A DNA stretch of 64,000 nucleotides, taken from the NCBI GenBank assembly GCA_016706225.1, contig JADJKB010000024.1:124001-188000 (forward strand). Reading direction: 5' to 3'. The DNA is from Myxococcales bacterium (GTDB lineage: Bacteria > Myxococcota_A > Polyangia > Polyangiales > Polyangiaceae). Shown in pieces: positions 26,155 to 37,191 of this stretch. The notes below the pieces were generated by a model, which had not been told where the DNA came from, made no database searches, and worked only from the letters and a program-made list of their open reading frames with translations. Both the position numbers and the translations under genes were made by a program. How positions within the stretch are numbered: position 1 is the first letter of the stretch; each line of letters begins with the position of its first letter.

Positions 26155-27482
26155 GCCCCGATGTCACGCTCCTGCGCGGCGCGACCCTGGTCACTTGCGA
26201 CGCTTCCGATCGGGTGCTGCGCGGCGATCTGCTGATTCGTGATGGTCGCATCAGCGCGCTCGGCCGTGTGGCAGCCCCCCGCGGCGCCCGAGTCATCGAT
26301 GTGCGGGATCGCATCGTCTTGCCGGGACTCGTGATGGCCCACGTGCATCTGTGTCAGGTCCTCATGCGAGGCATGGCGGACGATCTGCCGCTGCTCGAGT
26401 GGCTCGAAAGACGCATCTGGCCCCTCGAGGCCGCACACGATGTTGCGAGCATCACCGCCAGCGCGGAGCTTGGCCTCGCGGAAATGGCCCTCGCGGGGAC
26501 GACCGCGATCCTCGATCTTGGCACGGTGCACCACCACGACGCGGTGTTCGAGGCGTGTGTGCGCTCGGGGCTGCGTGTCGTCGGCGGCAAGACGCTGATG
26601 GACAGTGGGCGGCGGGTCCCGCGGCGCCTGAAAGAGAGCACCACGGCCTCGCTTGCCGACGCAGAGCGGCTCGAGCGTCGCTGGCGTGGGCACCCGTCCA
26701 ATCGGATTCACCCCGCGTGGATCCCACGCTTCATCCTGTCCTGCAGCGAGCGGCTGATCCGCGGTGCGGGAGAGCGAGCGCGGGCGTCCGGTGCGGTGAT
26801 GCACACGCACGCGGCTGAGCATCCGGGTGAACGCGCGGCCGTGAGGGGGGCCCTCGGTGCGGACGACGTCGTGATCCTCCGGCGCTGGGGGTTCTCGGGG
26901 CCGCAGGCTTCCATCGCCCACGGTGTGCAGCTGACTCCGGGACAGATGCGCGTTCTCGCCCGCGACGGCACGAGTGTCGTGCATTGCCCGAGCGCCAACT
27001 TGAAGCTGGGCAGTGGCATCGCCAACGTGGCGCGCATGCGCGCGGAGGGGCTGACCGTCGGGTTGGGCCCCGACGGCGCGCCCTGCAACAACAACCTGGA
27101 CCCGTGGCTCGAGATGCGCCACGCCGCGCTCTGCGCGAGTGCGAAGTCCGGGCCCGGTGTGCTTCCGGCTCGGGAGGTGCTGCGCCTCGCAACCATCGGC
27201 GGCGCAAGAGTGCTGGGGCTCGCAGACGAGATTGGCTCGCTGGAGGTCGGCAAGGCGGCGGATCTGGTCGTCGTGACGCCGCTCACGCCGCACGCGGCAC
27301 CAGCGCCGGATCCGGTCAGCACCTTGGTCTACGCGACCCAGGCGAGAGACGTCGAGCACGTCTTCGTGGCGGGTCGGGAGATCGTACGGCGTGGTGAGCT
27401 GACGACACTCGACTCCGAGCGGGTCGTGCGCGTGGCGCGTGAACAAGCACCGCGGCTGGCGCGGCGTGCGAAGCTGGCATGA
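26151..27482 (+). CDS. Amidohydrolase, MTA/SAH-deaminase-like (TRZ/ATZ class)
   Basis: 443 residues. The metal site motifs are in order: HVHLCQVLMRG (HxH), HTHAAEHPGE, IAHGVQL and GLGPDGAPCNNNLD. Members deaminate 5'-methylthioadenosine, S-adenosylhomocysteine, 5'-deoxyadenosine, or triazine/guanine bases. Position within a salvage operon after PNP and cdd favours a nucleoside or base deaminase. Overlaps both neighbours by 4 bases. Confidence 0.85.
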   Translation: MSPDVTLLRGATLVTCDASDRVLRGDLLIRDGRISALGRVAAPRGARVIDVRDRIVLPGLVMAHVHLCQVLMRGMADDLPLLEWLERRIWPLEAAHDVASITASAELGLAEMALAGTTAILDLGTVHHHDAVFEACVRSGLRVVGGKTLMDSGRRVPRRLKESTTASLADAERLERRWRGHPSNRIHPAWIPRFILSCSERLIRGAGERARASGAVMHTHAAEHPGERAAVRGALGADDVVILRRWGFSGPQASIAHGVQLTPGQMRVLARDGTSVVHCPSANLKLGSGIANVARMRAEGLTVGLGPDGAPCNNNLDPWLEMRHAALCASAKSGPGVLPAREVLRLATIGGARVLGLADEIGSLEVGKAADLVVVTPLTPHAAPAPDPVSTLVYATQARDVEHVFVAGREIVRRGELTTLDSERVVRVAREQAPRLARRAKLA

Positions 27483-28204
27483 GTATCCCGCTCCTGCCGG
27501 GCGAGCCGCCGGAGCTCCTGGTCCTCGACAAACCGAGTCGCTGCCCCTACCTGCCGGGGCGAGTCGCCCGCTTGCCGCTCCGTCTACCGGTTCGTGAGCT
27601 GACTCGTGTGGAGCTCGACGCAAGACTGCTCGCCGGCGATCGGCGCCAAGGCTTCGTGCTCTATCGCCCGACCTGCCCCGAGTGCGCCGCATGTGAACCG
27701 ATCCGGATCCCGGTTCGCGAAATGTCCCCGCGTCGCTCGCTGCGCCGCAACGTCCGCCGCGCAGAGCAGAGTTTGCGAGTCGAGATGGGGCCGCCGACCG
27801 CGGACGCCCGTCGAGTCGAGCTGTACAACCTGCACAAACACGGCCGCGATCTGGCAGACGAGCCGAGCCCCATCGAGGCCTCGGACTACACTGATTTTCT
27901 GGTCGCGACCTGCTGCGAGTCGTTCGAGCTGCGTTACTTCTTGGGTGAGGAATTGATAGGTGTCGCGGTGACGGACCGCTCCGAAAAGGCGTTGTCGGCG
28001 GTGTATTGTTATTACGATCCAGCCCACGAGAAACTAGGCGTCGGGACGTTCTCGATCTTGAAACAAGTCGAGCTGTGCCTGAGCTGGGGGCTCGATTACC
28101 TGTATCTCGGGCTGTACATCGGGGAGTGCGACCGCATGCGCTACAAGGCGCGGTTCCTCCCGCATGAGCGCTTGATTGATGGTGCCTGGTGCCGCTTCGA
28201 GTGA
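27479..28204 (+). CDS. bpt: Leucyl/arginyl-tRNA--protein transferase (Bpt-type)
   Basis: 241 residues. CPYLPGR, YRPTCPECAACEPIRIPV and the C-terminal WGLDYLYLGLYIGECDRMRYKARF are family signatures. Bpt moves leucine from Leu-tRNA to N-terminal Asp or Glu of proteins, marking them for ClpS/ClpAP degradation. It is coupled by an ATGA overlap to the nucleoside genes, with no obvious functional link. Confidence 0.93.
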   Translation: MSIPLLPGEPPELLVLDKPSRCPYLPGRVARLPLRLPVRELTRVELDARLLAGDRRQGFVLYRPTCPECAACEPIRIPVREMSPRRSLRRNVRRAEQSLRVEMGPPTADARRVELYNLHKHGRDLADEPSPIEASDYTDFLVATCCESFELRYFLGEELIGVAVTDRSEKALSAVYCYYDPAHEKLGVGTFSILKQVELCLSWGLDYLYLGLYIGECDRMRYKARFLPHERLIDGAWCRFE

Positions 28205-28242
28205 CGGCCCGCGAGTCCCCGGCGGCCGGTCACCGGTTGGTT

Positions 28243-29442
28243 TCAGGATGAAACGGCCGCTCGCTTCAGGGTCGGGACCAGCGCCAGTGCGCCGAGCAGC
28301 GCGACCCCGATGAAGAGCTGGAAGACGGCGTCCCAGCCGTAGCGCTTGCTGATCAGGGGCACGACGATGCCTTCGAGCACGGAGCCGATGGAGCCCATTC
28401 CGTTCACGAAGCCCGTCGCGGTGGCGGCAGCATGCGGGCCGCCCGCGTCCTGCGATGCGGCCCCAGAGAGCAGCGCGTCCGGGCCAAAAAGGGTGGCGCC
28501 CACCAGGGCGAGCCCGAGCACCGTGACCAGAGTCGAGCTCGCTCCGAGCCGTGAATAGAGCAGCAGCGCCAAGGTCAGACCGACGAGCCCCACCGCCGAG
28601 AGCAGGGAGCGCGAGTAGTGGCGCAAGCGATCCGACGCAATGCCGAGTGCGATCACTCCCACCACGCCGCCGACCTCGAAGGCGATCGACACGTACCCCG
28701 CGCGTTCTTCGCCGTAACCGCGGCGGCTGGCCAGAAAGTAGGGCAGCCAGAACAACAGCGCATATCGAATGAACTTGATTGCGCAGTAGCTGGCGCCGTA
28801 ACACCAGAGCACGGGGTTCTTCAGCACGGCGCGCTGAGCGACACGACGCGCGGTCGCGAGCTCGGTTGCAGTACCGGTCGATGCAGGACCGGGTGCGAGC
28901 CACACGAGAACGGCGAGTGCGACCAAGACTAGCCATAGCGCGGGACCATAAAATGCGCCGCGCCAGCCGTAGCGGCCGAGCAGAAACGCAGCGAGGGCAG
29001 TCGCCGCGATGCCGCCAACCTGATAGCAGGTCGCCCAGAACGCCATGACGGTGCCGCGGTTCGCCTTCGTGGTCCACTCGGCCATCGCCCGCGTGGTGCC
29101 GGGCCAGCCGGTCGATTGCGCGAGCCCGTTCACGGCGAAACACACACCGAACACCAGTGCCGAGCTCGAGGCGCCGAAGGCCGCGCACGCGACGGCGGAG
29201 GCGAGCATGCCGAACCCAACCAGGCGACGAGCTCCCAGGTGGTCGCCGAAGAATCCGCTCAGGAACTGCCCCACCGAGTAGGCGGCGAGGAACGAGGTGT
29301 CGATGGCACCGAGGGCGCTCTCGGAGACGCCGAGCTGGTCGTGCAGGGACTTCTTCGCGACGCTCAGGCCCTTGCGCCCGGCGTAGTACGAAGCGTACGC
29401 GAGCCAAGAGAGAGCCCAGACCACCCAGCGATAGCGCGGCAC
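28243..29442 (-). CDS. MFS transporter, GlpT/UhpT-type
   Basis: 399 residues with about 12 membrane segments. The N-terminal WLAYASYYAGRKGLSVAKK and SGFFGDHLGARRL (the loop 2-3 motif) match the organophosphate:phosphate antiporter group (GlpT/UhpT). The substrate may be a sugar- or glycerol-phosphate. GTG start. It converges with bpt. Confidence 0.82.
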   Translation of the reverse strand: MPRYRWVVWALSWLAYASYYAGRKGLSVAKKSLHDQLGVSESALGAIDTSFLAAYSVGQFLSGFFGDHLGARRLVGFGMLASAVACAAFGASSSALVFGVCFAVNGLAQSTGWPGTTRAMAEWTTKANRGTVMAFWATCYQVGGIAATALAAFLLGRYGWRGAFYGPALWLVLVALAVLVWLAPGPASTGTATELATARRVAQRAVLKNPVLWCYGASYCAIKFIRYALLFWLPYFLASRRGYGEERAGYVSIAFEVGGVVGVIALGIASDRLRHYSRSLLSAVGLVGLTLALLLYSRLGASSTLVTVLGLALVGATLFGPDALLSGAASQDAGGPHAAATATGFVNGMGSIGSVLEGIVVPLISKRYGWDAVFQLFIGVALLGALALVPTLKRAAVSS

Positions 29443-29776
29443 AGGCCCCGCACGCTAGCGCCCGGGGTATCACTGCCGCAAGCGGACGGGCGCGGCCCCG
29501 ACGTTGGCGGTGAGTGACCATGACCTTGACGTGGACTTCGACATTGACGGCGACGGCGACGTGGACCTGGCCCCCACACGTTGACGCCCAGAGCATCTTG
29601 GTCAAGATGGCGACGACGCGCTCGAGGTGCTCCGGCGGAATGCAGAAACGCTTGACGTTCATCCGCCCCGAGCCCCCGGCTTTGCGCTAGAACCCCTTTC
29701 CGGGATCGGGCGACCCACGACTCGTGCATGCAACGCTTCGGAACGTCGTCTGATACGAGCAACCAGGAGCGATCCC
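29443..29776. other. Intergenic region with Asp-alternating short ORF
   Basis: 334 bases between divergent genes. Bases 29510-29584 have a GTG-started 24-codon frame in which nearly every second residue is Asp (DLDVDFDIDGDGDVDL), caused by a ga-y-g-based repeat. I see no strong RBS, and the minus strand reads as a Val-alternating stretch. It could be a low-complexity expansion rather than a gene. The plus-strand promoter of the repeat protein should lie near its 3' end. Confidence 0.4.
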
Positions 29777-30649
29777 TTGACCCGACTCATGCCCCGCCTG
29801 TTCACCCTTGCGTTGTTGCTCTCCCTCTATGCTCTCGTGGCTCACGCGGGGCCCAGCTGTCCCGACGGGCTAGTGCCCAATTCAAAGGGCCAGTGTGTCG
29901 CGCCGCCGACCTGCCCTCCGGGCAAGGTACTGGTCGTCAACAAGTGCTTCGACGCCTGCCCCAAGGGTTCGACGCACGACAGCACCGGCAAGTGCACGGT
30001 CTGCACCGACGGCTACTACAAGGATCCGAAGTCGGGTGCTTGTGTCGCGCCGCCGACCTGCCCTCCGGGCAAGGTACTGGTCGTCAACAAGTGCTTCGAT
30101 GCCTGCCCCAAGGGTTCGACGCACGACAGCTCCGGCAAGTGCACGGTCTGCACCGACGGCTACTACAAGGATCCGAAGTCGGGTGCTTGTGTCGCGCCAC
30201 CGACCTGCCCTCCGGGCAAGGTACTGGTCGTCAACAAATGCTTCGATGCCTGCCCCAAGGGTTCGACGCACGACAGCTCCGGCAAGTGCAGGGTCTGCAC
30301 CGACGGCTACACCAAACACCCGAAGACGGGCGCTTGTGTCGCGCCGCCGACCTGCCCTGCGGGTAAGGTGCTGGTGATCGACAAGTGTTTCGATCCTTGC
30401 CCCAAGGGTTCGACGCACGACAGCTCCGGCAAGTGCACGGTCTGCACCGACGGCTACGCCAAACATCCGAAGACGGGCGCTTGTGTCGCGCCGCCGACCT
30501 GCCCTGCGGGCAAGGTGCTGGTCATCGACAAGTGTTTCGATCCTTGCCCCAAGGGTTCGACGCACGACAGCTCCGGCAAGTGCAGGGTCTGCACCGACGG
30601 CTACACCAAACACCCGAAGACGGGTGCTTGTGTGGCCGTGAGCAAGTGA
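29777..30649 (+). CDS. Secreted Cys-rich protein of five 49-residue repeats
   Basis: 290 residues from TTG 29777, chosen because aggag lies 8 bases upstream; ATG 29789 is a second candidate. A signal peptide ends near AHA-GPSCPDG. The mature protein is almost entirely five copies of a 49-residue module with six Cys, beginning CVAPPTCP(P/A)GKVLV and ending in CTDGY(Y/T/A)K(D/H)PK. This looks like an extracellular disulfide-rich, EGF-like or adhesive repeat. Function unknown. Very similar DNA of the copies argues for recent duplication. Confidence 0.85.
   Translation: MTRLMPRLFTLALLLSLYALVAHAGPSCPDGLVPNSKGQCVAPPTCPPGKVLVVNKCFDACPKGSTHDSTGKCTVCTDGYYKDPKSGACVAPPTCPPGKVLVVNKCFDACPKGSTHDSSGKCTVCTDGYYKDPKSGACVAPPTCPPGKVLVVNKCFDACPKGSTHDSSGKCRVCTDGYTKHPKTGACVAPPTCPAGKVLVIDKCFDPCPKGSTHDSSGKCTVCTDGYAKHPKTGACVAPPTCPAGKVLVIDKCFDPCPKGSTHDSSGKCRVCTDGYTKHPKTGACVAVSK
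29894..30628 (+). repeat. Five exact-period 147-bp tandem repeats
   Basis: Unit starts are at 29894, 30041, 30188, 30335 and 30482, exactly 147 bases apart, and encode 49 residues each. Copies 1-3 share CVAPPTCPPG and copies 4-5 share CPAG. The phase is codon-preserving, so recombination can change the number of modules. Confidence 0.95.
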
Positions 30650-30725
30650 GCTCCCGGACGCCAGCGCTCATGAAGGCTAGCTGAGCCGACGAACGCTGGC
30701 CGACGGGGTCGGCGGATTTCGCCGC

Positions 30726-32813
<2,088 letters not shown>

Positions 32814-32903
32814 CTCGTACTTTCCGCGGGGGGTGGTGCGACACCTTCACGGTGCCGGACAGGCAACGCAAGGCGCCCACAATATCGGGCACTTGCAGCA
32901 GGG

Positions 32904-33569
32904 TCAAACAGGCTGTGGGCCACCGCCCCCGGTGTTGGCGCGAGCGGCCTTTTCGTCGAGACCACTGGTCCCGGCTCGGCGGGCGAGCTCGGCGATCACT
33001 TCGTGAAGTGCCACGCCCCGAGCCCGCAACCCTACGAGCAGGTGAAACAAGACGTCCGCGGCCTCGCTCGAAACCCTGTCGTTCGACTCCCCTTGGAGCG
33101 CGCAGGCGAACTCGTCGGCCTCTTCCCGGATCTTCGCCGTGATTTTCTCGACTCCGCTCTCCACGAGCGAGCGTGTGTAGCTGCGCGCATCAACACTGCT
33201 CGCCCGTTCGGCGATGACCCGCTCGAGCTCCAGCAGGTAGGGCGCGGGATCCTGCGTTTGTCCGGCAACCGACTGGAAAAAACAGCTGGGTCGGCCCGTG
33301 TGGCAGCTCGGACCCTCGGGATCCACCGACACCAGCAGCGTGTCACCGTCGCAGTCGATGCTGACCCCGTGGACTCGCAGCCGATTTCCGCTCGTCGCGC
33401 CCTTCTGCCAGAGCTCCTGGCGCGAGCGACTATAAAAGGTGGCCCACCCGCTCTCGAGGGTCTGCGTCAGCGCCGCCTGATTCATCCAGGCAACCATGCG
33501 AACCTCGCCCGTCAAACGATCTTGCGCGACGGCCACGACCAGCCCGCGTTCATCCCATTTCAGGTCCAC
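32904..33569 (-). CDS. hisI: Bifunctional HisIE (phosphoribosyl-AMP cyclohydrolase / phosphoribosyl-ATP pyrophosphatase)
   Basis: 221 residues. The N-terminal half has VAWMNQAAL, TFYSRSRQELWQKG, VDCDGDTLL-like (SIDCDGDTLL) and CHTGRPSCFF motifs of HisI, the cyclohydrolase. The C-terminal half (from about 110) has the HisE pyrophosphatase helices with EEADEFACAL and SSEAADVLFHLLV. These catalyse steps 2-3 of histidine synthesis. GTG start. No other his genes are nearby. Confidence 0.93.
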   Translation of the reverse strand: MDLKWDERGLVVAVAQDRLTGEVRMVAWMNQAALTQTLESGWATFYSRSRQELWQKGATSGNRLRVHGVSIDCDGDTLLVSVDPEGPSCHTGRPSCFFQSVAGQTQDPAPYLLELERVIAERASSVDARSYTRSLVESGVEKITAKIREEADEFACALQGESNDRVSSEAADVLFHLLVGLRARGVALHEVIAELARRAGTSGLDEKAARANTGGGGPQPV

Positions 33570-33651
33570 GCGCCGAGTCTATTCGCGATTGGGGTCGGGC
33601 GATGGGCCCACACGCCTTGCGTCCGTGGGCGGTGGGCGGGGGATCGGGCGA

Positions 33652-33667
33652 GGGGGCCGCGGCCCCC
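33652..33667. repeat. 16-bp perfect palindrome in the hisI/heme-lipoprotein promoter region
   Basis: gggggccgcggccccc is a perfect dyad, 129 bases before ATG 33796. GC-rich palindromes can arise by chance at this GC content, so a regulator site is only a suggestion. Confidence 0.35.
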
Positions 33668-33768
33668 ATGCCCCACGCCAGCTGGGGGCGAGACCCCGCA
33701 GTGAGCCAGAGAATGTGGCGCTTTCGTCGGTGTTTGTAGGTGGCCCGGAACCTGCTTTTACATTCGCC

Positions 33769-33781
33769 GGGGCTCAGCCCC
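33769..33781 (+). promoter_or_regulatory. Small hairpin directly before the ribosome binding site
   Basis: ggggct-c-agcccc could fold into a 6-bp stem 4 bases before the ribosome site ggagga (33785-33790) of the heme-motif lipoprotein gene. It may affect translation or mRNA stability; untested. Confidence 0.35.
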
Positions 33782-33795
33782 TTCGGAGGAAACCC

Positions 33796-36156
33796 ATGGC
33801 AATTACCCGTACCCGTCGTCGCGTCCTACGCGCCCTGACCCTCCCATTCCTGGTTGGCCTGGGCCTCACCGCCCCGAGCTGTGCCAGCGACAAGGGGGAT
33901 GACCCCGGCGGACCTTCAATCAAGAACGTTCAACAGCTCGTCTACGCCGTCCGGCAGACGACCTACCAGAACGATGACGGCACCTGGTCGGTGAACGTCG
34001 CGGGTGGAATGGGCCAAGTGCTCGACTACGCGCGCTTCGTTCCCGGCGGCCGTCTTGAGATCCTCAACCTGGCGTCCAGCGAGGTCGAGAACATCATCGA
34101 AGACTTCAAGACGGCCGACGTCTCCGGCCTGGATCTGAACTTCGAGGCCACGAAGATCGTGTTCTCGATGAAGCAGAACGGTGATGACTCGTACCACATC
34201 TACTGGGCCGCCCTCGAGCGCAACTCGGATGGAAAGTTCGAGATTCACCAGCTCACGTTTGGTGATTCAGACGACGTGCAGCCGGTCTGGCTCCCGGGCG
34301 ACAAGATCGCCTTCGTCACGAACCAGGGTTACACCGACATGGGTACTCGGGCGGACGAGTACAACCACAGCCGTCAGGTCTCGCAGCTGGCGTTCGTCAC
34401 GGTCTCTGGTGGCGACGCGGATCGCAAGCTCTGCTCGCAGAACCTCTCGAATACGGTCACTCCTTTTGCCATGAAGGACGGTCGCGTCGGGTTCTCGCGC
34501 TGGGAGCACCTCGAGAACGTGAACGACGCCAAGATGTTCGCTGCCAACCCGGATTGCACCCAGATGGTGGCAATCAGCGGTCAGCACGGCAAACCGTCGA
34601 ACGCGCTGGTGCAGGCGGTCGAGACCAACGATCCGAACGTGTTCGTCGCCGTCGCCACCTCGCGCAACCGTACGATTCAGTCGGGAGCTTTGGTCAAGAT
34701 CGACGTGCGTAACCCCGACAACCAGGCGGCCTTCTACGAAGAAGAGCCGGACTACGAAGTGCTCACCGAGGCGGTGCCGCGTGGCAACGGCCCGTCGCCG
34801 GTCGGTCGTTATCGTGCACCGACGGTCTTGCCGGACGGGCGCATCCTGACCGGTTGGGCCAAGGGCTTCGTCAACGACATCAACGAACTCTCCCAGACGC
34901 CGCCGGACTTCGGTGTGTACATCTACGATCCGGGGACTCGCACCAACCAGCTCGTGAAGAACTACGAGGGCACCTGGGAGATCTACGCGAAGGCCGTGGT
35001 CAAGCGCGACACGCCGCCGATCATCGGGTCCATTCAGGACACTCCGGACTCCACGATTCCGTCCGTCTTCGGCTCGATCGACATCCGGCAGACCTCGCTC
35101 ACCAGCCTCCACGGCAACAAGGTCTCGGGCGCGCAGTTCGCCGAGGGTACCCCCCTCGACGAGGCGCTCAAGCAAGCCAAGAAGGTCCGCATCATCGAGG
35201 GCTTCTCGAGCGAGGCCGCGACGGGCGTGACCATGTTCGGCCTGACGATGGCGGAAGGCGCGGCGGTCATCGGCGAAGCCGACGTCTACGACGACGGCTC
35301 CTGGCTCGCTGCGATTCCGCCCTACGTGCCGGTGCATCTCCAGGCGATCGACGAGTTCGAGCTCGCGATTCGCAACCAGACTCTGTGGATCCAGGGCATG
35401 CCCGGCGAAGATCGTGTGTGCGGCGGTTGCCACGAGAGTCGCAAGAGCCCGGTGCTGCCGAGCCAGCAGGCGCTCACGATCGCCTCGGGCAAGGGCGATC
35501 CGGCGAGTCCGGGCCACCCGATGAACTTCAACAAGCCGGTCAGCGAGCGGACCGAGTACCCCTGGTACAAGGCGGACGCCGGCTTCGAGGGCAACGAGAT
35601 CCAGGCCATCCTCGATGCCAAGTGTGTGTCGTGTCACAACGCCGGAACGACCGAGTACTACACGATCACGATGAACAACGCGCTGACGGGCGCGACCACC
35701 CAGTACCAGATCCCGCGGCTCGATCTGGGCACGACGCCGATCACGGTCATGTACGACAACAAGGTTGATACGTACCCGGCAAGCTACGTGTCGCTCTTCT
35801 ACCCGGCGGCCATGGAGATGGACATGGGCGACATGCAAATTGTCGGCACCGTTCCACCGAAGTGGGCAGTCCCGAGCGACGCGCGTGGCAGCATGCTGAT
35901 CGAGAAGATCAACATGACGTCGGCCCTCGACGCCAACAAGACGGCTTGGAAGCTGGGCGAGGCCTTCTCCGACCCGAACGTCAAGGGTGGCACCCGTACG
36001 TTGCACCCCGAGGACAAGGGCGGGTCGCTCACCCGCGACGAGCGCGCCAAGCTGATCCGCACCATCGACATGGGCGGTCAGTACTACGCGCGGCAGAACA
36101 CCGGATTCAAACCGTTTGGCAGCGACCCGCTCTCGGGCGGCGGCGGATACAAGTGA
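33796..36156 (+). CDS. Di-heme-motif lipoprotein, HzsA-like beta-propeller
   Basis: 786 residues with ATG 33796 after ggagga. The N-terminus is an arginine-rich signal with a Cys near residue 29 (TAPSCAS) as probable lipidation site. The central part has repeated LPDGRI/LPGDKI-type blades, a TolB/WD-like propeller pattern seen in proteins with the hydrazine-synthase-alpha middle domain. Two canonical c-type heme motifs follow: C542-GGC-H546 (CGGCH) and C610-VSC-H614. Probably an outer-membrane or periplasmic electron-transfer lipoprotein; not a true hydrazine synthase. It heads a three-gene run with the HEAT-repeat gene 23 bases downstream. Confidence 0.78.
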   Translation: MAITRTRRRVLRALTLPFLVGLGLTAPSCASDKGDDPGGPSIKNVQQLVYAVRQTTYQNDDGTWSVNVAGGMGQVLDYARFVPGGRLEILNLASSEVENIIEDFKTADVSGLDLNFEATKIVFSMKQNGDDSYHIYWAALERNSDGKFEIHQLTFGDSDDVQPVWLPGDKIAFVTNQGYTDMGTRADEYNHSRQVSQLAFVTVSGGDADRKLCSQNLSNTVTPFAMKDGRVGFSRWEHLENVNDAKMFAANPDCTQMVAISGQHGKPSNALVQAVETNDPNVFVAVATSRNRTIQSGALVKIDVRNPDNQAAFYEEEPDYEVLTEAVPRGNGPSPVGRYRAPTVLPDGRILTGWAKGFVNDINELSQTPPDFGVYIYDPGTRTNQLVKNYEGTWEIYAKAVVKRDTPPIIGSIQDTPDSTIPSVFGSIDIRQTSLTSLHGNKVSGAQFAEGTPLDEALKQAKKVRIIEGFSSEAATGVTMFGLTMAEGAAVIGEADVYDDGSWLAAIPPYVPVHLQAIDEFELAIRNQTLWIQGMPGEDRVCGGCHESRKSPVLPSQQALTIASGKGDPASPGHPMNFNKPVSERTEYPWYKADAGFEGNEIQAILDAKCVSCHNAGTTEYYTITMNNALTGATTQYQIPRLDLGTTPITVMYDNKVDTYPASYVSLFYPAAMEMDMGDMQIVGTVPPKWAVPSDARGSMLIEKINMTSALDANKTAWKLGEAFSDPNVKGGTRTLHPEDKGGSLTRDERAKLIRTIDMGGQYYARQNTGFKPFGSDPLSGGGGYK

Positions 36157-36179
36157 GCTGAGGAGCATCGGAGAAAGTC

Positions 36180-37109
36180 ATGAAGACCACAATTCGCACC
36201 ACCCTAGGCGCTCTCCTCGCTGGAGCCACTCTGCTAGTTTCCGGCGCTGTCATCGCAGATTCCGCACCGAAGAACGTGCTATCCGGCCGCTCGAAGGTGT
36301 ACGAGAACCTCGACCCGGGCTCACTCGAAGATCCGACCTCCGGGAAGGGAATTCGGGAAGTGGGCAGCGGCAACCTCGCTCCCACCGAGATCTGGGCGCG
36401 GCTCGAGCACGGTGAGAAGGTCGAGTGCCTCGACTGCATCCCGATCGTTTCGAAGCTGATCTACAGCTCCGAGTCGCGCAATCGTGAGATTGCCGCGTGG
36501 TGGCTGCGACGGCGCATCTTCGGTGTGTTCGGGCCGGGCGAGGTCTACGAACAGACCATCAAGACCGCCGCCGACATGGGCGCGAGCGAGACGAAACGCG
36601 CCTACGCGGTCGAGGCCCTGGGTGAGTTCCTCACGGCACCCGGGATTGCTGTCATCGCGCAGGCCGCGGTATCAGACCCGTCGGCGACGGTTCGCAAGTC
36701 TGCCGCACACTCGCTGTTCCGCATCAACAGCCAGGGGCCGAACGGTGAGCTCGGCACCGCAATCGCTGACAAGGATGAGGACGTGCGCATGGAAGCCCTC
36801 TACGCCTCCACGCGAGTCAACGTGTTCACGGGCGTTTCGGCGGTGGTGAAGCGCATCAGCGACGAATCACCCCGTGTTCGCAAGCGCGCCGCGGAGGCCC
36901 TGGGTACGCTGCGAGCCAAGGACGCGGTCGCGGGTCTCATTGCCCTGACGGCGGTCTCCACCGAGTCGGATCCGATGGTCCGCGCAGCTGCGGTCTCGTC
37001 GCTCGGCAAGATCGCCGATCCTGCGGCGAAGGACGCGGTGACAGCAGCACAGAAGGACCCGAACCAGTTCGTGCGTGACGCTGCGGCCATCGCGCTGCGC
37101 CGGCTCTGA
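36180..37109 (+). CDS. Exported HEAT-repeat protein
   Basis: 309 residues with a signal peptide ending near VIA-DSA. From about residue 120 it has repeated helical pairs (ETKRAYAVEALGEFL, VRKSAAHSLFRI, PRVRKRAAEALGTL, MVRAAAVSSLGKI) of the HEAT/PBS-lyase type, usually protein-binding scaffolds. One CLDC pair lies near residue 80, without a following His. Placed between two heme-motif lipoproteins, it is a candidate structural partner for them. Confidence 0.8.
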   Translation: MKTTIRTTLGALLAGATLLVSGAVIADSAPKNVLSGRSKVYENLDPGSLEDPTSGKGIREVGSGNLAPTEIWARLEHGEKVECLDCIPIVSKLIYSSESRNREIAAWWLRRRIFGVFGPGEVYEQTIKTAADMGASETKRAYAVEALGEFLTAPGIAVIAQAAVSDPSATVRKSAAHSLFRINSQGPNGELGTAIADKDEDVRMEALYASTRVNVFTGVSAVVKRISDESPRVRKRAAEALGTLRAKDAVAGLIALTAVSTESDPMVRAAAVSSLGKIADPAAKDAVTAAQKDPNQFVRDAAAIALRRL

Positions 37110-37126
37110 GCCCAAGCGCCTGATAC

Positions 37127-37188
37127 CTCGGCCCGACTCCGCCGCTGGCGTTGTCGGGCCGAGACGCGTTCGCGTGCGTGCTTTTTTT
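37127..37188 (+). terminator. Hairpin and T-run after the HEAT-repeat gene
   Basis: Arms ctcggcccgac (37127-37137) and gtcgggccgag (37153-37163) form a perfect 11-bp stem, and a run of seven T follows at 37182-37188. The 18-base gap between stem and T-run is longer than usual, so this is a probable but imperfect terminator or attenuator before the third gene. Confidence 0.5.
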
Positions 37189-37191
37189 CGA

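Noticed and set aside
25860..27692. Long minus-strand open frame opposite cdd and the amidohydrolase
   Set aside because: Shadow of well-recognised plus-strand enzymes; Arg/His-rich and motif-free.
28034..29662. Long minus-strand frame in another phase over the MFS gene, starting in the 29443-29776 gap
   Set aside because: The MFS frame is clearly coding; this one only extends from a low-complexity Val-alternating stretch.
29894..30628. Possible CRISPR array
   Set aside because: Repeats are contiguous 147-bp coding modules without spacers and encode a secreted protein.
34267..36168. Long minus-strand open frame (633 codons) opposite the di-heme-motif gene
   Set aside because: Antisense shadow; no recognisable domain, and the plus strand has clear protein features.
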